Shown here one piece after another: positions 48,349-57,164 of a stretch of DNA of 64,000 bases. A model generated the notes under the pieces. The model made no database searches and had not been told where the DNA came from. It worked only from the letters and a program-made list of their open reading frames with translations. Numbering within the stretch: position 1 is the stretch's first letter; the number at the start of each line of letters is the position of its first letter. This DNA is from DASYKS01 sp031404815 (GTDB lineage: Bacteria; Acidobacteriota; Thermoanaerobaculia; Multivoradales; UBA5704): positions 62,001 to 126,000 of the forward strand of contig JANNIH010000014.1 of the NCBI GenBank assembly GCA_031404815.1. The letters run 5' to 3'. The position numbers were made by a program, and so were the translations under genes.

Positions 48349-49817
48349 TGGCCATCGCCTTCGACCCGATTGCGGCCCGGGCGGCATTGGCCGAGCTTCC
48401 CGAGCTCGCGGCACACGAGAGCCTCGAACCACCGGCGCTGGAAAAAGTTTTCGTTCCGGCACAACATGTCAAAGCGCTCAGCCTGGACGCCAGCGTCGTC
48501 GTCGGCATGCGAGGCGCCGGCAAGAGCTGGTGGACTTCGGTGCTTGCAAGCGAGCCCCATCGTAGATTTGTATCCCGGCAGCTCCAAGGCACATCGCTGG
48601 CGAAAGTGGTGGTCCAGGTTGGCTTCGGCACCGAGGACAACGAGAAAGATTTTCCCAACCCCGATACTCTGAATCGACTGTTGGGGGAAGGGCTCGATCC
48701 GGTCGCGATCTGGCAAACCGTCGTCTTACGCCATGCGCTTCGAGCCACCGAGCGGGATCTGCCCTCCGCTCAAAGCTCCTGGCGAGATCGTATTCGATGG
48801 GTGGTCGAAAACCCCGATGACGTGAACACGTTGCTGACCGACTGCGACGTAGCGCTTTCGGCGCGCGACCGTGTGCTGCTCGTCGTGTTCGACGCCTTTG
48901 ATCGGCTTTCCGGCGAATGGGAGAAGGTTCGCACGTTGAGCACGGCGGCGCTCACTCTCGGACTGCGCCTGCGCAGCCGCCGCGCCCTACGGCTCAAGTT
49001 CTTCATTCGTCCGGATTTGGACGAAGACCCCTCCATCTGGAGCTTTCCGGACTCCTCTAAGCTGCGCCAAGCCAAGGTCGACCTCGCCTGGAGCAGCACA
49101 GACCTGTATGGCCTCGTTTTCATGCACCTCGGCAACACGAAAGACTTCGGCGCCGAATTTCGGAGGAGAACGCGTCAACCGACGAACTATTGGTCAGAGA
49201 ACGAGGAGGTGTTTGTTCCGCCACTCGCACTTTCTCGGAGCCGCGAAGTCCAGCAACCGATTGTCGAAGCGATCGCCGACCGCCATATGGGTGCCAACGC
49301 CAAACGCGGAACCACCTACACATGGGTTCCGCTCCATCTCGCCGATGCAATCGGACGAATCGGACCCCGTAGCTATTTGCTCGCGTTCAAGAGGGCCGCC
49401 GAACATACCCGGGAGCATCGGCCGGACCACGTCCGCGCCTTGCACTTCACGGCGATCCAGCAGGGAGTCGTCAAGGCGTCGGAGACCAGGGTTCAGGAAA
49501 TCGGAGAGGACTACCCCTGGGTCGAACCACTCCTCGAAGCTGCGCGCGGTGTGTCTGTTCCGATCGAAATCGACGAGCTTGCGAGCCGCTGGTCATCCGA
49601 CTGCCTGCGGAGGATGAATGCTGCGATCGGGAGCAAGCTGCCACCGAGGCGATACAGCACGGACCCGGTTCGGCAGGGAAACCTCGAGGCCCTAATCGAC
49701 GATCTCGTCGAACTGGCCGTGCTGTACCGAACCAGCGATGGACGCCTGAACATGCCGGACATCTTTCGCGTCGGTTTCGGAATCCGTCGAAAAGGTGGCG
49801 TCAAACCACCGCGCTGA
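48348..49817 (+). CDS. P-loop NTPase, third gene of the KGGVGR cassette
   Basis: A 489-residue protein starting at ATG 48348, which shares one base with the upstream stop (TGATG). Walker A is 'VVVGMRGAGKSWWTSVLASE' (GMRGAGKS, about residues 52-59), Walker B 'VLLVVFDAFDRLSGEW' near 187. Sensor-like 'LRLKFFIRPDLDEDPSIWSF' follows. The C-terminal half ends in a winged-helix-like stretch ('LVELAVLYRTSDGRLNMPDI', 'FRVGFGIRRKGG'). It is a STAND/AAA-type ATPase of no named family. With the HEPN-like and KGGVGR proteins it forms a compact unit. Confidence 0.75.
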   Translation: MAIAFDPIAARAALAELPELAAHESLEPPALEKVFVPAQHVKALSLDASVVVGMRGAGKSWWTSVLASEPHRRFVSRQLQGTSLAKVVVQVGFGTEDNEKDFPNPDTLNRLLGEGLDPVAIWQTVVLRHALRATERDLPSAQSSWRDRIRWVVENPDDVNTLLTDCDVALSARDRVLLVVFDAFDRLSGEWEKVRTLSTAALTLGLRLRSRRALRLKFFIRPDLDEDPSIWSFPDSSKLRQAKVDLAWSSTDLYGLVFMHLGNTKDFGAEFRRRTRQPTNYWSENEEVFVPPLALSRSREVQQPIVEAIADRHMGANAKRGTTYTWVPLHLADAIGRIGPRSYLLAFKRAAEHTREHRPDHVRALHFTAIQQGVVKASETRVQEIGEDYPWVEPLLEAARGVSVPIEIDELASRWSSDCLRRMNAAIGSKLPPRRYSTDPVRQGNLEALIDDLVELAVLYRTSDGRLNMPDIFRVGFGIRRKGGVKPPR

Positions 49818-49836
49818 GCTTAAGATTCGCGCGAAC

Positions 49837-50856
49837 ATGAACATCGCGGAACCACAGTACAGCTCCGATCGGACGGGCCTCGTCTGGGGGTACGAGCTTG
49901 CGCCGGAGGCGGCGGGGCGGGCGATCGGGTCGGAGGAAGCCGAAGCCTGGCTCGCGCACGAACGGCCGGCGGCCGATCCTTCGTTCCTCTGGCTCCATTT
50001 CAGCTTGGCCAATGTAGCCGCGGAAAAGTGGCTGCGCGGGCATCTCGAGCTGCCGGAGGCGTTTTTTGAAGCGCTCGGGGCCGACGCGCGTTCGACCCGC
50101 GTCGAGCACGTCGAGGGCGCCCTCCTCGCCGTGGTCAACGATGTCAGCTTCGATTTCCGCTTCGATCCTCTCGACGTGTCGACGCTCTGGTTGAGCGCGG
50201 ACTCTCGGCTGTTGGTCAGCGCCCGACGCCGGCCGCTTCGTTCGATCGACCGGCTGCGTGCGTCGGTGCGAGAGGGCGCGCCGTTTCACTCGCCCGTCGA
50301 TCTGCTGGGCCACCTGCTCCAGGCGCAGGCCGAAGTGTTGCTCCAGATCGTGCGCGAGGCCACCGTGACCACCGACCGCTTCGAGGACAGCCTGCTGGCG
50401 CAGAAGGCCACCCCGCGGCGCTCCGAGCTGGGCGCCCTCCGCCGGGTTCTGGTGCGCCTTCAGCGCCTGCTGGCACCCGAGCCGGCCGCCCTGTTCCGAT
50501 TGCTGAGCCGCCCGCCCGCCTGGCTCGCCGAGCCCGACCTTCAGGAGCTGCGCCAGTCGGCGGAGGAGTTCTCGGTGGTGATCGCGGACATGGCCGCGCT
50601 GGTCGAACGGGTCAAACTGATTCAAGAAGAACTCGCCGCCCGGATCGTCGAGCAGGACAACCGGAGCCTGTTTGTGCTCACCGCGGCGACCGTCATCGCC
50701 CTGCCGATCAACCTTATCGCCGGCCTTCTGGGCATGAACGTGGGAGGAATTCCCTTTGCGGCGAGCGCCTACGGCTTTTGGCTCGTCCTCACCTTCATCG
50801 CCATCTTGACCGCCAGCCTGTCGCTCTTTTTGATTCACCGGCGGCGCGATCTTTAG
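49837..50856 (+). CDS. CorA/ZntB family metal transporter
   Basis: A 339-residue protein; ATG 49837 (MNIAEPQYSSDRTGLVWGYE) fits the ZntB-type start. A large cytoplasmic domain ('FLWLHFSLANVAAEKWLRGH', 'HVEGALLAVVNDVSFDF') is followed by two C-terminal membrane helices with the GMN signature: 'NLIAGLLGMNVGGIPFA'. ZntB/CorA proteins are pentameric channels for divalent cations (zinc export/uptake or magnesium). The GMN-V-GG form favours the ZntB branch. Confidence 0.88.
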   Translation: MNIAEPQYSSDRTGLVWGYELAPEAAGRAIGSEEAEAWLAHERPAADPSFLWLHFSLANVAAEKWLRGHLELPEAFFEALGADARSTRVEHVEGALLAVVNDVSFDFRFDPLDVSTLWLSADSRLLVSARRRPLRSIDRLRASVREGAPFHSPVDLLGHLLQAQAEVLLQIVREATVTTDRFEDSLLAQKATPRRSELGALRRVLVRLQRLLAPEPAALFRLLSRPPAWLAEPDLQELRQSAEEFSVVIADMAALVERVKLIQEELAARIVEQDNRSLFVLTAATVIALPINLIAGLLGMNVGGIPFAASAYGFWLVLTFIAILTASLSLFLIHRRRDL

Positions 50857-51800
50857 CGCGGCGCCTCGGCCGGTACCGGCGGAGAGGGGAGTGCGGCCTC
50901 GATCGCCTGGCGAATTGGCTCCCCGCTCCGTTGCGGATAGGTGAGGTGTTCGTCGCCCGTGGCGAGGACCCGGGCGCCGATCGCCGCTGCGAGGGTGCGG
51001 ATTCGTTCGAGTGGTGTGATCGGGTCGTTCCGGCCGTGGACGAAGGTGACCTTCGGGCCGCTCTCCGCGAGCGGTTGCGCGATGGGCTGGTGGAGCAGGA
51101 TGTTCAAGCTGCCGTGGAACGATCGCCAGGTGTGTTCGAGGCCATCGCTCGCGACCTCGGGCGGAGTCACGGGCATGAAGGCCGCGACCAGCCATGCGAG
51201 AGCCGGAGAGGCGAGCGCCTCGTGGACTTTGCACGCCTCGCGGGCGAGCAGCGGGTTGAGCACGAAAAGTCCCGACATGGCAGAAATCTCGCGAATGTGC
51301 GCCCGCCCTTCGGCCTCGTCGTCGAAGACCGGCGTTCCGAGCAGGAACAAGCGGTCGACCTCCTGCGGATAGCGCGCCGCGTAGTGGGCGGCGAGCAGGG
51401 TGCCGAACGAGTGGGCGACGAACGTGACGTGCCGGGTGGCCCCCGCCGCGACGAGCGTTCGCCGCAGGGCACCGAGTTGATCGTTGAGCGTGTACCGAAC
51501 ATCAGGGAGCGGCGAACGGCCGAAGCCGAGAGCATCGACGAAAATCAACCGATGGCTCGCGGCGAGAGGATCGAACGCCCCTTGCCAGAATCGCGTCGTG
51601 GCGGGAAGTCCGGCGAGGAAGACGATGGGATCGCCCGTGCCGCGAATCTCGGTGAACAACCGGTCGCCCAACCCCGAACGCTCAGCGCGCAGGCGATGAA
51701 CCCGAATCGCTGCAACCACTTCCAGCAGCCCGACCGCCCCGACGACCGAAAGCGCCGCGATGCCGAGCTTTCGGCCGAGTTTGGGGAGGGGGGTGGGCAT
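50853..51800 (-). CDS. Membrane-anchored alpha/beta hydrolase
   Basis: A 315-residue protein. An N-terminal hydrophobic segment (IAALSVVGAVGLLEVVAAI) anchors or exports it. 'GTGDPIVFLAGLPATTRFWQ' carries the oxyanion region, 'VTFVAHSFGTLLAAHYAARY' the nucleophile elbow (A-H-S-F-G, Ser conserved though the first Gly is Ala), 'VTFVHGRNDPITPLERI' the acid and 'ATGDEHLTYPQ' the His. Substrate unknown. Its 3' end overlaps the convergent transporter gene by 4 bp. Confidence 0.85.
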   Translation of the reverse strand: MPTPLPKLGRKLGIAALSVVGAVGLLEVVAAIRVHRLRAERSGLGDRLFTEIRGTGDPIVFLAGLPATTRFWQGAFDPLAASHRLIFVDALGFGRSPLPDVRYTLNDQLGALRRTLVAAGATRHVTFVAHSFGTLLAAHYAARYPQEVDRLFLLGTPVFDDEAEGRAHIREISAMSGLFVLNPLLAREACKVHEALASPALAWLVAAFMPVTPPEVASDGLEHTWRSFHGSLNILLHQPIAQPLAESGPKVTFVHGRNDPITPLERIRTLAAAIGARVLATGDEHLTYPQRSGEPIRQAIEAALPSPPVPAEAPR

Positions 51801-51931
51801 CGGGTCGGGTTCGGTGGCCTTGAGGTGATGATATCGGTTTCGCGGGACTGGGTGCGGGGCCTGCGATGGCGAAGAGACCGGCGGGGACTGCCCCGCCGGT
51901 CCCGGAACGTCAACGTCTGAGAGCTTGGGCC

Positions 51932-53101
51932 CTACGGCGTGCCGCGCTGGTAGAACAGCCCGGCGTCGGCCGCGACGATCACATCGCCGAAGCCGTCGCC
52001 ATTCCAGTCGCCGAAGGCGATGTCGCGGGCGCCCGGGTTCGGCAGCAGGGTCTGGGCGTAGGGGAGGATGTTGCCCGCGCCGTCGCCGAACGCGATGCTG
52101 AAATTCGGCGCGATGCCGTGAGGCGCGGCGATATCGAGGTCGCCGTTGACATCGAAATCGACGGCGCGGATCCGGTGGGACCAGGCCCAGGTCAGGCCGT
52201 AGGGGCTGGCGGTGAAGGTGCAGTTGCCGTTGCTGGTCGCGGGCGCCAGACGGGACTGGGAGGCGGCCACCGCCGCGTCGGCGCGACCGTCACCGTCGAG
52301 GTCGCCTGCGGCGATCGCGAGCGGTTCCATGTAACCGACGATCGGATCGAACAGCGGCAGGGAAGAGCCGAGCGGTGCGGCGAGCCCACCGGCGCCGTTG
52401 TTGCGACGGGCGATCAACTGGGTCGAGGTCCCCTGGCCGTTGTAGTAGAGGAGGTCCTGGGCGCCGTTGGCATCGCAATCACCGATCGCGATGTCGTCCG
52501 TGTCGCCGACGGTATAGTTGACTCCGGCAGCGAAGCCCCCGGCGACCGCGAGCCGCACGGTTGCGGTGTTGCTCCCATCGTTCAAGACGACGAAATCGGC
52601 CCGAGCGTCGGCATTCAATCGCGCGGCCATGACCCGCGTCGGCTGCATCCCGACGGGATAGGGCGTGCCGGCCGAGAAGTTGACGCCGCCTAAGTTCCAG
52701 CGCACGAGGACCCGGTTGTTGATGCTGTCTGCGATCGCGAGGTCGAGATCGCCGTCGGCGTCGAAGTCTCCCGCGGCGATGTCTTTGAAGCTCACTCCAA
52801 CGTGGGTAAGGGAACTCCACAAGCCGAAGGCGCCCCCCGTGCCGAGGCGCACGAAGCTCCGGTTCGCCGTGGCGGCCGCGACATCGAGAATGCCATCGGC
52901 GTTCAAGTCCACCGCGATCACGGCGACCAGCGGACTAGGTGTTGCCCAGATCGAGATCGGGGCGGCGACGCAAAGGTCGCCAGGATCGACCACGCCGTTG
53001 TTGCAGACGGCGCGAGCGGCGAAGGGCGAAGCGAGGATGACGAGTGAAGCAACGAGCGTGGAAGTGAAGCGGAAGAATCGGGCACTGCGGTATGTAGTCA
53101 T
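51932..53101 (-). CDS. Secreted FG-GAP/VCBS repeat protein
   Basis: A 389-residue protein with a signal peptide (to about ARA, residue 30) and a strong SD (AGGAG). About seven repeats of the form 'AADFDGDGDLDLAIAD' are visible: 'VDLNADGILDVAAATANRSF', 'GDFDADGDLDLAIADSINNR', 'GDLDGDGRADAAVAASQSRL', 'VDFDVNGDLDIAAPHGIAPN', 'GDWNGDGFGDVIVAADAGLF'. The DxDxDGxxD loops bind calcium in this integrin-like propeller. Extracellular; ligand unknown. Confidence 0.88.
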   Translation of the reverse strand: MTTYRSARFFRFTSTLVASLVILASPFAARAVCNNGVVDPGDLCVAAPISIWATPSPLVAVIAVDLNADGILDVAAATANRSFVRLGTGGAFGLWSSLTHVGVSFKDIAAGDFDADGDLDLAIADSINNRVLVRWNLGGVNFSAGTPYPVGMQPTRVMAARLNADARADFVVLNDGSNTATVRLAVAGGFAAGVNYTVGDTDDIAIGDCDANGAQDLLYYNGQGTSTQLIARRNNGAGGLAAPLGSSLPLFDPIVGYMEPLAIAAGDLDGDGRADAAVAASQSRLAPATSNGNCTFTASPYGLTWAWSHRIRAVDFDVNGDLDIAAPHGIAPNFSIAFGDGAGNILPYAQTLLPNPGARDIAFGDWNGDGFGDVIVAADAGLFYQRGTP

Positions 53102-53126
53102 GTCAGCTCTCCTGTTGAGGGTTGGT

Positions 53127-53155
53127 GCGCCGTCCGGAACTTTCCGAAACGGCGC
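53127..53155 (-). promoter_or_regulatory. Stem-loop in the leader of the FG-GAP gene
   Basis: Arms GCGCCGT/ACGGCGC with inner GGAA/TTCC. It lies 26 bp upstream of the FG-GAP start and 149 bp after the upstream gene's stop, so it may be a terminator or a leader structure. No T-run follows. The rest of 53156-53303 is featureless. Confidence 0.4.
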
Positions 53156-53303
53156 CGTTCACCCCATCGAACGAAGAGCGGAGGACAATTCCCTCACCTG
53201 GGGAGGGTTTGCTTTTCCTGGGAGCGCCCGTGTCCTCGCCGGCCGCAGCGTGGAAGAGGGCAACGCCGCTCGGCCGGCGGGTACGGCCCTCCGGTCCGAA
53301 GGA

Positions 53304-54821
53304 TCACTGGGCCTTCATGATCTCCCTACCCTTTTTGTCCAGGAACCGATAGGTCAAACCAAACCGGGCGCTGACCTCCTTGTCGACCTGGCCGCGGAAC
53401 TCGGGTTTGCTGGCCCACACCGCGCCGAGAACCAGAGAGAAGTCGTCGTTGACCTTCTGGGTGAACGACAGGTTGGCGAGCGCTCGATCTTGATGCATCG
53501 GGTCGTCGCTCCAGTCCTGCCAGCTGCCCGTGAGGTCGATGCGAGAGGTGAACTTCCCGTTCTCGTCGGTTCGGAGGTTTCGGCCGTAGGTGGTCGAAAC
53601 ACACCAGCGATCCCGACCTGGGACATCGACGCTCACGTTGTCGATCGCCAAGTTGTAATCCTCTCGCTTCGTCCAGTCGAGAGAAAACGTGAGTCGATAG
53701 CCGTCCTTGGCGAGCGCGGCCCGGTTGTCGGTCAGGTAGTTTGTGTAACAGGTGGTCATCTCGCTGGGTTTGCAAGCCGACAGTGCCCTGCGCAGGGAGT
53801 TCATGTTGACGAACCCCATTTCGTACGAGACTTTCAGAGTCGTTTCCTCGGGTCCGACGAGCTCGTCGCGGACCGATCTCGTAGCCTTGATGACGAGCTG
53901 CGGTTGATTGGCGACGAGGTCGGCCAGTTTGAAGAACTCCGCCTGCTTGAGAATCTTGGATAGGTTGGCTAGATGTGAATACTCAGCTACTGCGGCGCGC
54001 TCGACGGCTTCCTGGTACTGCTGCCGGAGGTTCTCGTCTCCAATCAACGAAAAATCAATCACCTCATCGCCGGAGAAGGCGGCGCGAGAATCCTCCCTCA
54101 AGTGGAGGGGCTGTGCGAGCCTGCCAACTTTCACTGCGGCGTCGCCTGCCTCGACCGCGAGAGCGTCGCCTTCCTCCAGGAATCGTCCGAACAGTTCGTC
54201 CGTCAGGATCTGGTTCGCTCCGAGGTTTCGTCCCATGCGGGAGGTCGAGGGGCTAAAGGAAAGCGTCACCAGGAGGTCGTCGAAGTCTCCTAGGCCCTTA
54301 GCCCGTTTCTCGCGGTTTTCGACCGACAGCTTCTTTGAGAGGTCCTCGAAGAGGGCCGCTTCACTTGCCAGAGCCTGGACCTTGTAGCCGCTCTTGACCG
54401 GTAGCCCCAAGAAACCGGTGAGGTCGAGAGCAAGCGCCTGCATATCGTTGAGCCCCTCGGAGCTGGTGCCGATTTTCAAGCGGGCGAGGAAGTCCTCGAA
54501 GGCGGCGCTGGCACGGGGAAGTGCCGCGATCTCGGGAGCGACTTTCTCCAGGAGATTCTTGGCAGCGCCCTGTTCCATCATGCCCTGGCCTTCTTGCCTC
54601 AGGTTCGAGACCCAACCCTCGGCTTCTTCGGCTGAGAGAACGGTGGCCAACGCACGGGGTGGGACCAACGCCTTTCTGACCGCTGCTTCACATTCTTCTT
54701 CGGACTTGGCATTCTGGCAGTACTTCAGCTCTGCGGTTCCTGGGGTCGCCCCGAAGATCGTCGCCAGGAGCAAGGCGAGAAATAACGGGGTCGTGCCACG
54801 CATGAAGCACTGGCTTCTCAT
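53304..54821 (-). CDS. Exported protein with C-terminal outer-membrane beta-barrel, unknown function
   Basis: A 505-residue protein. A signal peptide follows a short start (TTPLFLALLLATIFGATPGT); initiation may be at Met1 or Met8. Residues about 30-300 are helical and charged, with two Cys near the start (YCQNAKSEEECEA). From about 300 on, alternating strands such as 'TLKVSYEMGFVNMNS', 'YRLTFSLDWTKREDYNLAID', 'KFTSRIDLTGSWQDW', 'FSLVLGAVWASKPEFRGQ' and a last 'SARFGLTYRF' suggest a barrel. The first codon overlaps the upstream stop (ATGA). No family recognised. Confidence 0.7.
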   Translation of the reverse strand: MRSQCFMRGTTPLFLALLLATIFGATPGTAELKYCQNAKSEEECEAAVRKALVPPRALATVLSAEEAEGWVSNLRQEGQGMMEQGAAKNLLEKVAPEIAALPRASAAFEDFLARLKIGTSSEGLNDMQALALDLTGFLGLPVKSGYKVQALASEAALFEDLSKKLSVENREKRAKGLGDFDDLLVTLSFSPSTSRMGRNLGANQILTDELFGRFLEEGDALAVEAGDAAVKVGRLAQPLHLREDSRAAFSGDEVIDFSLIGDENLRQQYQEAVERAAVAEYSHLANLSKILKQAEFFKLADLVANQPQLVIKATRSVRDELVGPEETTLKVSYEMGFVNMNSLRRALSACKPSEMTTCYTNYLTDNRAALAKDGYRLTFSLDWTKREDYNLAIDNVSVDVPGRDRWCVSTTYGRNLRTDENGKFTSRIDLTGSWQDWSDDPMHQDRALANLSFTQKVNDDFSLVLGAVWASKPEFRGQVDKEVSARFGLTYRFLDKKGREIMKAQ

Positions 54822-55210
54822 GCCAGCACCAGAACTTTCGCTGAACCGACTTGGCCGGCCTCTCCGTCGAAGGCCAGCGGAGGGCGGGTTTGGGGGACAC
54901 CGGACCCGGGCTCTTCGAGAGTCGGAACCACAGCCACCACACCCTTGGCTTGAAATGCGATCGTCAGGTCGAGAAGGAGCGAACCGCCGCCGGTGATAGG
55001 TCCGAAGGTGGGCTCGGGGGAGAGGTTGGCGATTTGAAGCGTCGTCAGGGGCGGCGCGACGTTCACGCCGTTGACAAGTACCTGCGGCGGATTTCGTACT
55101 CCGTTGACCGTAACGGCGAGGTTGAGATTGGCACAGCCGGGAGGCTCAACGCGCACCCAGTAGTGCAGGAGCGAGCCTGCGGGAACATTGAGGAATCGCT
55201 TGGTTGGCAT
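54818..55210 (-). CDS. Small beta-rich protein of unknown function
   Basis: A 130-residue protein with no signal peptide. Beta-rich pattern: 'SLLHYWVRVEPPGCANLNLA', 'VTVNGVRNPPQVLVNGVNVA', 'GGGSLLLDLTIAFQAKGVVA', 'SAKVLVLA'. Coupled by ATGA to the downstream exported barrel protein, so the two probably act together. No family recognised. Confidence 0.6.
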   Translation of the reverse strand: MPTKRFLNVPAGSLLHYWVRVEPPGCANLNLAVTVNGVRNPPQVLVNGVNVAPPLTTLQIANLSPEPTFGPITGGGSLLLDLTIAFQAKGVVAVVPTLEEPGSGVPQTRPPLAFDGEAGQVGSAKVLVLA

Positions 55211-55241
55211 GCTGGAGTCCCTTTCTCAAAAGAAGCTCGCA

Positions 55242-55306
55242 AAATTCCGAGCTTTGGAATTTGAGACGGACTCGGTGCGACGATTCCCCGAACTTCGGAC
55301 CGAAGT
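55242..55306. promoter_or_regulatory. Two perfect inverted repeats in a divergent intergenic region
   Basis: AAATTCC-n7-GGAATTT (55242-55262) and ACTTCGG-A-CCGAAGT (55292-55306) lie between the small beta-rich gene (minus) and DinB (plus). The second is a compact 15-bp dyad about 80 bp before the DinB start and 13 bp from a TATGCT box (55320). Regulator unknown. Confidence 0.4.
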
Positions 55307-55387
55307 CCTTCCTTCCCGCTATGCTGTGCAGACCTCTGAAAGGACGCCGAGCGGCTCGGTGCTTCCTTCCGCTGCCCGGGAGTTCTA

Positions 55388-55912
55388 ATGCCCACCTTCC
55401 CCCTAATCCAAGACCTCTCCACCCTCCTCTTGCGCGACCTCGACGGCCTCCGCCGGGAGATCGAGCACTATCCGGACGATGCAACGCCGTGGGTGGAAGT
55501 TCCGGGCCTGCCGAATCGGGGCGGCACGCTCGTCTTGCATCTGGCGGGCAACCTGCGCCACTACATCGGGGCGGTCCTCGGCGGGAGCGGCTATGTGCGC
55601 GATCGGGATCTCGAATTCTCGGCCCGCGACGTGCCGCGGGTGGAGCTGCTCGAAAAGGTGGCGGCGGCGCGGCGGGAGGTCGAGGCGGCGCTCGCGGTGC
55701 TCGACCCGGAAGGGCTCGATACGGACTACCCGGCACCGCTCGTCGGACGGGCGATCCCCACCCGACTCTTCCTGGTCCACCTCGCGGTGCACCTCGGTTT
55801 CCATCTCGGGCAGATCGACTACCATCGCCAGACGGTTACGGGTGACCGCCGGGCGGCGGGAGTGATTCCGCTTGGCGCGCTGGGGCGCGACATCCCGGCC
55901 GGTTCGGTGTAG
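55388..55912 (+). CDS. DinB family putative metal-dependent hydrolase
   Basis: A 174-residue four-helix-bundle protein. The three His ligands expected of DinB/YfiT-like proteins appear in 'LVLHLAGNLRHYIGAVLGG' (first His) and 'HLAVHLGFHLGQIDYHRQTV' (later His). 'SARDVPRVELLEKVAAARRE' fits the middle helix. Members of this superfamily include thiol-S-transferases; specificity cannot be assigned. Confidence 0.85.
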   Translation: MPTFPLIQDLSTLLLRDLDGLRREIEHYPDDATPWVEVPGLPNRGGTLVLHLAGNLRHYIGAVLGGSGYVRDRDLEFSARDVPRVELLEKVAAARREVEAALAVLDPEGLDTDYPAPLVGRAIPTRLFLVHLAVHLGFHLGQIDYHRQTVTGDRRAAGVIPLGALGRDIPAGSV

Positions 55913-56011
55913 ACCTGAAAGCGGTGAGGCGGGCCTCCCGCCGTTGGGGTCGCTGGCGCATTTGGGTACTTCCAAGATACTGTCAGGATTACGTTCCTGG
56001 AGGAACTCGAA

Positions 56012-56428
56012 ATGGCGGAAGGCCAGCGTCAGGCTGACGAGATTGAAGTTGCCCTGTACAAGTCGCTTCGTACGGAGGTTGCGGCTTATCTCGAGAAGAT
56101 CCCCGGTCTTTGGCTTCAAAAGCTCACCCTTGTCGGACTGATGATCTCTTTCCTGGTCACCCAGTATGGCGAGCTGTCGTCTAGTGCAGCCGAGCGAAAG
56201 GCGGTTCTCATAGCCGTGATCCTCGCGGTGCCGGTCTTGGCAGTCCTGATCGATCTCAAGATTCTTGAGTACGGCTTACACACGAGGACTCTCTCGAACT
56301 TCCAGAAGGCGTCCGTCTCTCCAAGTAGGGGCGTTGAGGTTCCTTTGGCCGAACTCGAACCCCTGCTACCGGCCCCGTACAATCTTCTGGAAATCGTCAA
56401 AGATCTCCGGCCGGTCGAGCGCCGCTGA
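56012..56428 (+). CDS. Two-helix membrane protein of unknown function
   Basis: A 138-residue protein starting at ATG after CTGGAGG. Charged N-terminal helix ('EIEVALYKSLRTEVAAYLEK'), two membrane segments (LTLVGLMISFLVTQ and AVLIAVILAVPVLAVLIDL) and a cytoplasmic C-terminal tail. The 3' end overlaps the convergent nucleotidyltransferase gene by 63 bp. No family recognised. Confidence 0.6.
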   Translation: MAEGQRQADEIEVALYKSLRTEVAAYLEKIPGLWLQKLTLVGLMISFLVTQYGELSSSAAERKAVLIAVILAVPVLAVLIDLKILEYGLHTRTLSNFQKASVSPSRGVEVPLAELEPLLPAPYNLLEIVKDLRPVERR

Positions 56429-56944
56429 GAACTCGCGAATCCAGTCTCGGGCCCGTTCCAGGTTCAACCCGGGGTTTCGATCGAGAATGCCTTCGATGTC
56501 GGCCAGGTCCCTGGGGCGATGGGCGACGGCTTTCATCACCAGAAGATCTTCGTGGGAAATCAGCGGGATGTTCACTCCCGCCACTGTGCGATGGATGCAG
56601 CGAGCGATAGCCTCCTCATCAAAAGGGAGACCGCCTAGGCTGATATCGAGATCGATCGAGCTGGGTTCATGCCGAAAGAGCAGGACTCGGTTTCGCGTTG
56701 CGAAATCAAGAGGTTCGGGGACTCTGGGACGGAAGCCGAATCGGCCGCCGGTCGCCATTAGGTCGGACCATCGCGCAGGCTCGAGGGTGACCAGAAGATC
56801 GACATCCCGGGTCATTCGCGGGCGTCCAAGGATCGCCGCAGCCAGGCCGCCGATGACGATCCCGTCGACCCGAGCAGCTTCGAGCCAAGCCACCAGCGCG
56901 CGGAGCAATGTGGCGAAGTTCGCCGGGTGAGTCTCGTCAGGCAC
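56366..56944 (-). CDS. AbiEii-like nucleotidyltransferase
   Basis: A 192-residue protein starting at GTG 56944. 'GIVIGGLAAAILGRPRMTRD' followed by VDLLV gives the GG-x(9-13)-R-x-T-x-D-x-D signature of type IV (AbiEii-like) nucleotidyltransferases; 'SSIDLDISLGGLPFDEEAIA' carries the third Asp, and 'LISHEDLLVMKAVAHRPRDL' follows. Such proteins act as toxins or modifying enzymes with small partners; here the upstream 75-residue gene overlaps it by 8 bp. Confidence 0.8.
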   Translation of the reverse strand: MPDETHPANFATLLRALVAWLEAARVDGIVIGGLAAAILGRPRMTRDVDLLVTLEPARWSDLMATGGRFGFRPRVPEPLDFATRNRVLLFRHEPSSIDLDISLGGLPFDEEAIARCIHRTVAGVNIPLISHEDLLVMKAVAHRPRDLADIEGILDRNPGLNLERARDWIREFSAALDRPEIFDDFQKIVRGR

Positions 56945-57164
56945 CGGCCAGTTCTCGCAGGCGGTTCCAACGGCTCCGCACCTCATCGACCTCCCGGTCG
57001 CGTTCGGTGCGATCTTCCAGCAGGTCGATCGCGGAACGTAGCGAGTCCAGCTGGCGCAAGGCGACCTCGGGCGGGGTGGCCGCAAGCTCAACGATTTCGG
57101 CTTGATTCACCCGAGTCCAACGCTCGGCGAACTCCTTGGGTTGGATGGACGTGAGTCGTTTCAT
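56937..57164 (-). CDS. Small helical partner of the nucleotidyltransferase
   Basis: A 75-residue protein; ATG 57164 (MKRLTSIQPKEFAERWTRVN) is chosen because the longer frame is Arg-rich. Charged helices 'EVALRQLDSLRSAIDLLEDR' and 'EVDEVRSRWNRLRELAGA' resemble small proteins that precede nucleotidyltransferase genes. Function as antitoxin or adaptor is inferred from the 8-bp overlap. Confidence 0.6.
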   Translation of the reverse strand: MKRLTSIQPKEFAERWTRVNQAEIVELAATPPEVALRQLDSLRSAIDLLEDRTERDREVDEVRSRWNRLRELAGA

